36,312 nt of DNA, from the NCBI GenBank assembly GCA_009779195.1, contig WRET01000033.1:1-36312 (forward strand), written 5' to 3'. Below, in pieces: positions 31,682 through 36,312 of this stretch; position 1 is the stretch's first letter, and every line of letters begins with the position of its first letter. The notes below the pieces were generated by a model. It searched no databases. It saw only the letters and a list, made by a program, of their open reading frames with translations, and was not told the DNA's origin. The translations under genes and the position numbers were made by a program. Origin of the DNA: Micrococcales bacterium (GTDB taxonomy: Bacteria > Actinomycetota > Actinomycetes > Actinomycetales > Cellulomonadaceae).

Positions 31682-32848
31682 ATGGTCGTCCGCGTGTCTG
31701 ATCTTGATGCACAGATCGCTGGTCTTGAACGAGCCGTTGACGCGGTCCCTGACGACCCTGCCTTGCGTGTGCTGCTGGCCGATGCCCTGGCCAGCGCCGG
31801 GCGGGCCACGGAGGCCACCGCGCAGGCTGGTGCCGCGCTGTCGCTGGACCCGACCAACACCCGGGCGCAGGCCCTGGTCCGCCAGTCGGGCCGGCCCGAC
31901 GAGGCGGCTGTGCTCAAGGTCTTGGACGCCCAGCTGGGCCCGGCGCCTGACCTGGGGGTCAGCGACCAGCCGACCGGCGGGCACCCGGCTGGGCCGGGCG
32001 AGCCTCGGGGCCTGGCGGACGTGGCCGGGATGGGCGCGGTCAAGCAGCGTCTGGAGCACATCTACTTCGCACCGGTGCGCAACCCTGAGATCGCTGCGGT
32101 GTACCAGGTCAGCGCTGGTGGCGGGCTGTTGTTGTACGGCCCTCCAGGGTGCGGGAAGACCTACCTGGCCAAGGCGGTGGCCGCGGAGATCGGAGCCAGC
32201 TTTGTCAGTGCTGGCCCGGCCGACATCTACTCCTCGTACGTCGGGGAGTCCGAACGCAACGTCCAGGCCCTGTTCGACGACGCGTTGCGCCAGGCCCCGT
32301 CGGTGGTCTTCTTGGACGAGATCGACGCTCTTGGCCAAAGACGGGCCAACCACTGGCACGCCACCCGAGGTGTGGTCAACCAGCTGTTGTCGTCCATGGA
32401 CGGCACCGGTTCGCACGGCGTGCTGACGGTCGCCGCGACCAACCACCCGTGGGACATCGACACGGCGCTGCGCCGCCCGGGCCGTCTGGACCGGGCTGTG
32501 TTCGTCGAGCCGCCAGACCACCAGACCCGGGCCGGGGTGCTCGCGGTCCACCTGCGCGACCGGCCCACCCAGGCACTAGACCTGGACACGGTGGCCGACG
32601 CGACCGTGCAGTTCAGCGGCGCCGACCTGGCTCACGTGGTGGTCTCCGCAGTGCAGGTGGTCCTCAGCGAGGCGCTGCGCACCGGCACGCCGCGTCCTTT
32701 GACCACCGCTGACCTGCTGACCGCGGCCGCCCAGATCACCCCGTCGACCGCCGAGTGGTTCGCCGCCGCCCGCTCGGTCGTCCGGTTCACCCGGTCTCAC
32801 GAGTACGACGACCTGCGCGAATACATGCGCCGCGAGAAGCTTGCATGA
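31682..32848 (+). CDS. TPR-AAA+ ATPase
   Basis: A 388-aa protein. Residues about 5-60 hold TPR-like helices (LERAVDAVPDDPALRVLLAD and AGRATEATAQAGAALSLDP). The AAA+ module follows: Walker A GPPGCGKT (Lys159), pore-loop-like IYSSYVGESE, Walker B VVFLDEID, sensor TNHPWDID and the arginine-finger RRPGRLDR. A short C-terminal lid region completes it. This resembles Vps4/p97-like classic AAA ATPases that remodel or unfold proteins, here with a TPR adaptor. It overlaps the TPR membrane protein gene by ATGA. The start is uncertain: ATG 31682 lacks a ribosome-binding site, and GTG 31694 sits eight bases after TATGGT, which would make it leaderless. Confidence 0.85.
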   Translation: MVVRVSDLDAQIAGLERAVDAVPDDPALRVLLADALASAGRATEATAQAGAALSLDPTNTRAQALVRQSGRPDEAAVLKVLDAQLGPAPDLGVSDQPTGGHPAGPGEPRGLADVAGMGAVKQRLEHIYFAPVRNPEIAAVYQVSAGGGLLLYGPPGCGKTYLAKAVAAEIGASFVSAGPADIYSSYVGESERNVQALFDDALRQAPSVVFLDEIDALGQRRANHWHATRGVVNQLLSSMDGTGSHGVLTVAATNHPWDIDTALRRPGRLDRAVFVEPPDHQTRAGVLAVHLRDRPTQALDLDTVADATVQFSGADLAHVVVSAVQVVLSEALRTGTPRPLTTADLLTAAAQITPSTAEWFAAARSVVRFTRSHEYDDLREYMRREKLA

Positions 32849-34143
32849 CTTCGTCCGGTGACGCTGACCGGTCCTTGCCGGACGGGGAGATCGACCGCTG
32901 TCTCGGTCTTGCCGACCTCTTCCTGTCCCACGGCAGACCGGAGCGGGCGCTGGACGTGCTGGGCGACGCCGTCCGGAACGCCCCGGACCATCCCCGGGGC
33001 TTGCAGCTGACCGCGCTGGCGCAGGCACGGTTGGGCGACGCCACGGCCGCCCGGGAGGCCGCCGACCGTCTCCTCGTCCTGCGACCCTACGCCGACTGGG
33101 CGTACTACACCCTGTCCCAGGTGCTGTCCCAGGCCGACGACCGGGACGGCGCCCTCGCCGCAGCCCGGCGCGCGGTCGAGCTCGACCCGGCCGACCTGTG
33201 GAACCACGGTCGGGTCGCCCGGCTGGCTCCTGACAACAGCGACGAGGCCCGTCACGCGGCCGCCGAGATGCTCCGCCTGGCCCCGCAGCACCCGGAGCCG
33301 CACACCGTCAGCGCCGTCGTCGCCCTGTCCGACCGGCGCCTCGACGACGCGGAACGGCACGTGGCGGACGCGCTCGCGATCGACCCGACGTACCAGGAGG
33401 CGCTGGAGACCCACCCTCGGATAGCCGGTGTGCGAGCCCTGACATCCCTGCGGCCAGCGTCCGTCGCTGCCTGGCTCGATGCCGAGGCCCTGGTCGCCGG
33501 GACGTCCCCGGGCCCGGAGTCGCTCGACGAGCACCGCACGAGCTTGTTGACCGTGACGATCGCCCCACCAGCACTCGTCGCCTCGCTCGGGCTGTCTGTC
33601 GTCCCCGGGCTGTGGACCGGCGAGTGGCTGAACCCCGGGAGGGCCGTCGCTGGCCTCGCCGTGCTGACCAGCCTGCTGTGGGCTGGGCTGATCTGGGTCC
33701 GGGTCGACAGGACCGTCCGCGACCACGTGCGCGCAGCGCTGGCCGAACCGGCACCACTGTCGTACATGCTCGTGTTCACCGTCTCGTACCTGCTGCTCGT
33801 GGCCACAGCGGTGTGCCCGGACCGGTGGACGCTGGTGCCGCTGCTGCTCTGCGGCGCCACTGTCATCGTCGCCGCAGGAGTGCTGTCGGTCTATTTCTTG
33901 ATGCGGGACGACCTACGGACCACCGACTCCGTGGCTGGCTCCGTCATCGCCGCCGCTTTCTTCTGCGCGGTCATCGGCATCGTCTGGCTGTTGTGGGCTT
34001 TCGTCGTCCGCGCTGCCGTCGGCACCGCCGTCTGGGCACGTGTCGTCCTCCTGGTACCCACAGCAGTGCTCATTGTCTACGTGGCACGCAAGATCCGCAG
34101 AGCCCTGGCACCAGAGGCTCAGACGGGCGCCACGTCGACGTGA
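32845..34143 (+). CDS. TPR-repeat membrane protein
   Basis: A 432-aa protein. Residues about 15-210 are consecutive TPR repeats (LGLADLFLSHGRPERALDVL, PRGLQLTALAQARLGDATAA, WAYYTLSQVLSQADDRDGAL, EPHTVSAVVALSDRRLDDAE). Residues 235-425 form about six membrane helices, including SYMLVFTVSYLLLVATAV and AAFFCAVIGIVWLLWAFVV. A basic end (ARKIRR) follows. The ATG lies in the ATGA overlap with the AAA ATPase, so the two are co-translated and probably form one complex, with TPR-TPR contacts bringing the ATPase to the membrane. I know of no named function for this pair. Confidence 0.82.
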   Translation: MTSSGDADRSLPDGEIDRCLGLADLFLSHGRPERALDVLGDAVRNAPDHPRGLQLTALAQARLGDATAAREAADRLLVLRPYADWAYYTLSQVLSQADDRDGALAAARRAVELDPADLWNHGRVARLAPDNSDEARHAAAEMLRLAPQHPEPHTVSAVVALSDRRLDDAERHVADALAIDPTYQEALETHPRIAGVRALTSLRPASVAAWLDAEALVAGTSPGPESLDEHRTSLLTVTIAPPALVASLGLSVVPGLWTGEWLNPGRAVAGLAVLTSLLWAGLIWVRVDRTVRDHVRAALAEPAPLSYMLVFTVSYLLLVATAVCPDRWTLVPLLLCGATVIVAAGVLSVYFLMRDDLRTTDSVAGSVIAAAFFCAVIGIVWLLWAFVVRAAVGTAVWARVVLLVPTAVLIVYVARKIRRALAPEAQTGATST

Positions 34144-34182
34144 AGGCCGAGCGTCGCGGCCAGGTTGGATAAGGTGGGGTGT

Positions 34183-34551
34183 ATGAGCATCTCGGTAGGC
34201 ATGGTGACGTTCGACACGACCGACGCACGGGCGTTGGCGGCGTGGTGGGCTGAGCAGACCGGTGGCACGGTCGTCGACGAGATGGAGGGGTTCTTCGTCA
34301 TGGTCACGACGCCGACGGGTGTCGACCTTGGCTTCCAGAAGGTCCCCGACCCCACCCCGGGCAAGAACCGGCTCCACCTGGAGTGCGGCTCGGCCGACCC
34401 GGGAACCGAGGTCGAGCGTCTGGTCGCGGCGGGAGCCACCCTGGTCGCTTTCCACGACGAAATCCCCGACTTCACCTGGACGGTGCTCGCCGACCCTGAC
34501 GGCAACCAGTTCTGCGTCGCTGCTCCGCCCGAAGAGCCACAGTCACCCTGA
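34183..34551 (+). CDS. VOC (glyoxalase/bleomycin-resistance) superfamily protein
   Basis: A 122-aa protein with the VOC fold pattern: MVTFDTTDARALAAWWAEQT, VDLGFQKVPDP, NRLHLECGSADPGTEVERLV and a closing VLADPDGNQFCV. A single chain of this length would form a dimeric metal-site protein; His in LHLE and Glu-like positions are present. The substrate is unknown; many actinobacterial homologues are annotated only as VOC family. I chose ATG 34183, with AAGGTGGGG upstream. Confidence 0.88.
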   Translation: MSISVGMVTFDTTDARALAAWWAEQTGGTVVDEMEGFFVMVTTPTGVDLGFQKVPDPTPGKNRLHLECGSADPGTEVERLVAAGATLVAFHDEIPDFTWTVLADPDGNQFCVAAPPEEPQSP

Positions 34552-34661
34552 CACTGGCTCGAGCGGTCATCTCGGTCGAAGATGCCGCGGACGTCTCGGT
34601 CGGCCTTCCCTGGCATCTCGGTGTGGTGCGGAACTGTCTGGTCCACGTGTCGCCTAAGAGG

Positions 34662-34673
34662 TAGGATAGCGGC
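34662..34673 (+). promoter_or_regulatory. Predicted -10 for a leaderless vapB transcript
   Basis: TAGGAT at 34662-34667 ends six bases before the ATG at 34674, and CTGGTC at 34638-34643 stands 18 bases upstream of it. There is no separate Shine-Dalgarno, so the mRNA probably starts at the ATG. Confidence 0.45.
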
Positions 34674-34931
34674 ATGACGACACAGCAGCTGACCAGGAAG
34701 AAGTCGTTGACGATCCCGCAGGACCTGGTTGACGAAGCCGAAGCGAGGTCAGGGCCGCGCGGTCTGTCGGCCTATGTCGCTCGTGCCCTGGCCACGCAGC
34801 TCGAGCTGGACCGACTCACCGACTACACCGAGGCTGCTGTGGCCGAGCTGGGTCCTGTGCCTGACCAGGTGCGCGAACAGGTCTATGCAGATCTGGCCGC
34901 GGCGGACGCTGAGATCGGCTTCACCCGGTGA
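34674..34931 (+). CDS. vapB: VapB-like antitoxin
   Basis: An 85-aa protein with a short basic N-terminal strand (RKKSLTIPQDLVDEAEARSG) and helices (LSAYVARALATQLELDRL) fitting a ribbon-helix-helix DNA-binding domain, then an acidic C-terminal tail (DYTEAAVAELGPVPDQVREQ) that would wrap the toxin. The gene overlaps vapC by GTGA. As in other VapBC modules it should bind its own promoter and neutralise the PIN toxin. Confidence 0.85.
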   Translation: MTTQQLTRKKSLTIPQDLVDEAEARSGPRGLSAYVARALATQLELDRLTDYTEAAVAELGPVPDQVREQVYADLAAADAEIGFTR

Positions 34932-35338
34932 GCCGAGGTCTGGCGACCGGACTGGTGGTGCTGGACTGCGAAGGACTGGCCCGCGCCGCGCGTCGTGACG
35001 TGTACCTGCGGGCGGTGATCGAGGAGGCCGCAGCGGCTCGCACGCCGGTCGCCATCAGCGCGGTGACGCTCGTCGAAGCCACGTACCCGAAGATCGACCG
35101 GGCTGCCCTGCAGTGGACCGTGTCTCGCCTGGTCGTCGTGCCCGCGTCGCAAGAGATCGCTGCTGTCGCCTCAGACCTGCTCGCGGCCGCCGGGCGGCAT
35201 GGCCACGAGCACGCCCTGGACGCGCTGGTCTGTGCCACGGCGCTCAGCCGACCCGGGCACCCGACGATCTACACCTCTGACCCAGGTGACATGCGCACGC
35301 TCGTGGGTACACGAGCGACGGTCGTCCCGCTGCGCTGA
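34928..35338 (+). CDS. vapC: VapC-like PIN-domain toxin
   Basis: A 136-aa PIN-domain ribonuclease. The expected acidic residues are visible: Asp13 (VVLDCEG), Glu50 (VTLVEATY), Asp98 (HALDALVCA) and Asp118/Asp121 (YTSDPGDM). The final strand TRATVVPL is also typical. GTG 34928 lies in the GTGA overlap with the antitoxin gene. Family members cut tRNA or rRNA at single sites; the target here is unknown. The catalytic set is complete, so the toxin is probably active. Confidence 0.88.
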   Translation: MSRGLATGLVVLDCEGLARAARRDVYLRAVIEEAAAARTPVAISAVTLVEATYPKIDRAALQWTVSRLVVVPASQEIAAVASDLLAAAGRHGHEHALDALVCATALSRPGHPTIYTSDPGDMRTLVGTRATVVPLR

Positions 35339-35472
35339 GCAGCGTGGCCTGGTGTCGTGCCCAACGGCGAGCCAAGCAGGCTCATTGGGTGTGTCGCTGC
35401 GCGGATCCCCGCACGTGTTGTGGGCGATCACGGCTCTGTCTTGCCGAGCACATATCCCGGTGAGCGGCCCTC

Positions 35473-35559
35473 ATGCGACGACGTCCGAACCCCAGGGCCA
35501 CGCACGATCCCGACTGGGAGCGGCTGGCGGTGCTGGTTCGCGAACTCGGAGGCGGCTAG
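35473..35559 (+). CDS. Possible 28-aa ORF or gene fragment
   Basis: ATG 35473 opens a short frame ending DPDWERLAVLVRELGGG and a TAG. The second half reads like a natural helix, and codon use fits the window. No ribosome-binding site is convincing. It may be a small protein or the tail of a lost gene. The remainder of 35339-36312 shows no convincing coding frame on either strand. Confidence 0.25.
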   Translation: MRRRPNPRATHDPDWERLAVLVRELGGG

Positions 35560-35599
35560 CGCCAACGATCCTGCTCACGACGACTCAGACATCTGCACA

Positions 35600-35614
35600 C
35601 GAAAACCATTATCA
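35600..35614. promoter_or_regulatory. Zur-box-like AT-rich motif
   Basis: CGAAAACCATTATCA matches the actinobacterial Zur box pattern TGAAAATCATTTTCA, as I remember it, at 12 of 15 positions and stands out in GC-rich sequence. No zinc-uptake or alternative ribosomal-protein gene follows on either side in this window, so its target is unclear. Confidence 0.3.
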
Positions 35615-35719
35615 GTATAACTCAGATGCCACCAACCCGTGTCGCGCCGCCTGACGCACCGCAGGGTCGAACGCAGGCCGCTGACCAGGGGCGAGAAGGT
35701 CGATAAGGGACGGGACTTT

Positions 35720-35906
35720 CTACCCGTTCCGGGTAGCGCCAACTCACGCAGGCCGCTGAGCCGTGCTCGGCCAGCCACGCGGCACCGATCGTCCACAGCC
35801 TCCGACCGCCCGTCCGCTCGCCCGTCCGTTCGCGTTGAGATAGGAGCCACTGCCACCAGCGTAGACAGCCAAAATCTGCGCACGAATGACTACCGTTTCC
35901 CGGTAG
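35720..35906. repeat. Two related 17-base hairpins
   Basis: CTACCCGTTCCGGGTAG (35720-35736) is a perfect 7-bp stem with a TTC loop. CTACCGTTTCCCGGTAG (35890-35906) is a closely related 6-bp stem with a 5-base loop; 14 of 17 bases match between them. Both end in GTAG, the tetranucleotide found at the foot of many REP hairpins. Between them lies a CGCCCGTCCG direct repeat (35807-35816, 35819-35828). Confidence 0.5.
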
Positions 35907-36184
35907 CCAAAACGTGTTGCAGGACGACAGTCCAGCCAACCCCGCGGCGGCGGCGCAGACCCCAACGAGCCAGCCACCCAGCCCGACGTCACCGTCGCAT
36001 CGCCCGTCCACCCGCCCGACGAGTCGCATCGATGCCAGCCGCCGCCCGACCACTGCCGACGGCCACGTAAGCGCAACGCATCATCGCCCGCTGGCGCTGG
36101 TCTTCTTGCTCGGCTTGCAGCGCAGGCGACGACAGTTGAGTACGCGCCTCAGCGCCGTGTCACAAATAACCTCCAGAAAATGAG

Positions 36185-36240
36185 AAGCCCCCCTCAGCGA
36201 AATCGCTGGGGGGGGGGGGGGGGGGGTTGGTTGGGCTTTT
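36185..36240 (+). terminator. Terminator-like hairpin with a 19-G run
   Basis: AAGCCCCCC and CAGCG-aaat-CGCTG form the left arm and tip of a hairpin, and the right arm is a run of 19 G (36208-36226), then TTGGTTGGGC and a T-run. The basic design is a strong intrinsic terminator, but the G-run is far longer than the six C it would pair with and could be a sequencing or assembly artefact. The following 70 bases are distinctly richer in A/T. Confidence 0.5.
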
Positions 36241-36312
36241 TTTCAAGTCTGTTGTTTATAGAGGGACGCATACTCGTGGTTCTCTTGGTGCAGCAATGCC
36301 CCCGCTTACTGC

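Noticed and set aside
31430..32551. 373-aa minus-strand open frame
   Set aside because: Most of it is antisense to the AAA module; only the last part may be a remnant, listed separately.
35575..36070. Overlapping 100-140-aa frames on both strands near the right end
   Set aside because: None has a ribosome-binding site, domain, or plausible amino-acid composition; all are Arg/Pro/Ser or Trp/Gly-rich shadows.
1..36312. tRNA or rRNA genes
   Set aside because: Looking for T-loop GGTTCGA-type and conserved rRNA segments by eye gave no intergenic candidate; a covariance scan was not possible.

Overview
The window is high-GC, densely packed bacterial DNA with many GTG starts and ATGA/GTGA/TGATG gene overlaps. 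Its first 12 kb carry the fixed actinobacterial order fhaA-fhaB-pstP-rodA-pbpA-pknA-pknB, facing trpG/pabA, a small membrane protein, a class E sortase and a DUF881 gene, then crgA. That order normally lies near the chromosomal origin of Actinomycetota. No 16S, tRNA or lineage-diagnostic gene is visible, so I stop at 'actinobacterium, perhaps Micrococcales/Actinomycetales-like'.

Region 1 (1-12.4 kb) is the core growth, division and Ser/Thr-phosphorylation module. FHA adaptors, the PP2C phosphatase, the RodA glycosyltransferase, the class B transpeptidase PbpA and two receptor-type kinases are co-directional and mostly translationally coupled. Region 2 (12.5-16.2 kb) is NAD biosynthesis: nadA-nadB divergent from an NrtR-type Nudix regulator, with a compact shared promoter and no nadC. 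Region 3 (16.2-20.3 kb) is a leftward group: two zinc-ribbon proteins, a small membrane protein and E. coli-type glycogen phosphorylase. Region 4 (20.4-27.6 kb) holds an SLC13-type transporter, another zinc-ribbon protein, an unknown 152-aa protein, a TPM-like plus TFIIB-type-zinc-ribbon membrane pair that resembles Bacillus YdjH/YdjG, and a DUF4139 (MuiA-like) protein.

Region 5 (27.7-35.3 kb) is accessory: an HTH plus nucleotidyltransferase toxin-antitoxin-like pair, a lipoprotein, a Fic protein behind a perfect inverted-repeat operator, a TPR-AAA ATPase translationally coupled to a TPR membrane protein, a VOC protein and a VapBC pair. Region 6 (35.34-36.31 kb) has no convincing gene. It ends in a hairpin with a 19-G run followed by AT-richer DNA, which may be a contig end or an assembly problem.

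Intergenic spaces hold much repeat structure. A REP-like family with the core GGGGACGGTTCC has seven copies, including a perfect 53-bp tandem duplication facing an inverted copy. There are two MITE-like elements: one of 158 bp with near-identical ends and a TTAG duplication, and one of 161 bp with perfect inverted ends and TA flanks. Several genes (nrtR, vapB, glgP) have a TANNNT -10 box only 6-7 bases before the start codon, which suggests leaderless transcripts.
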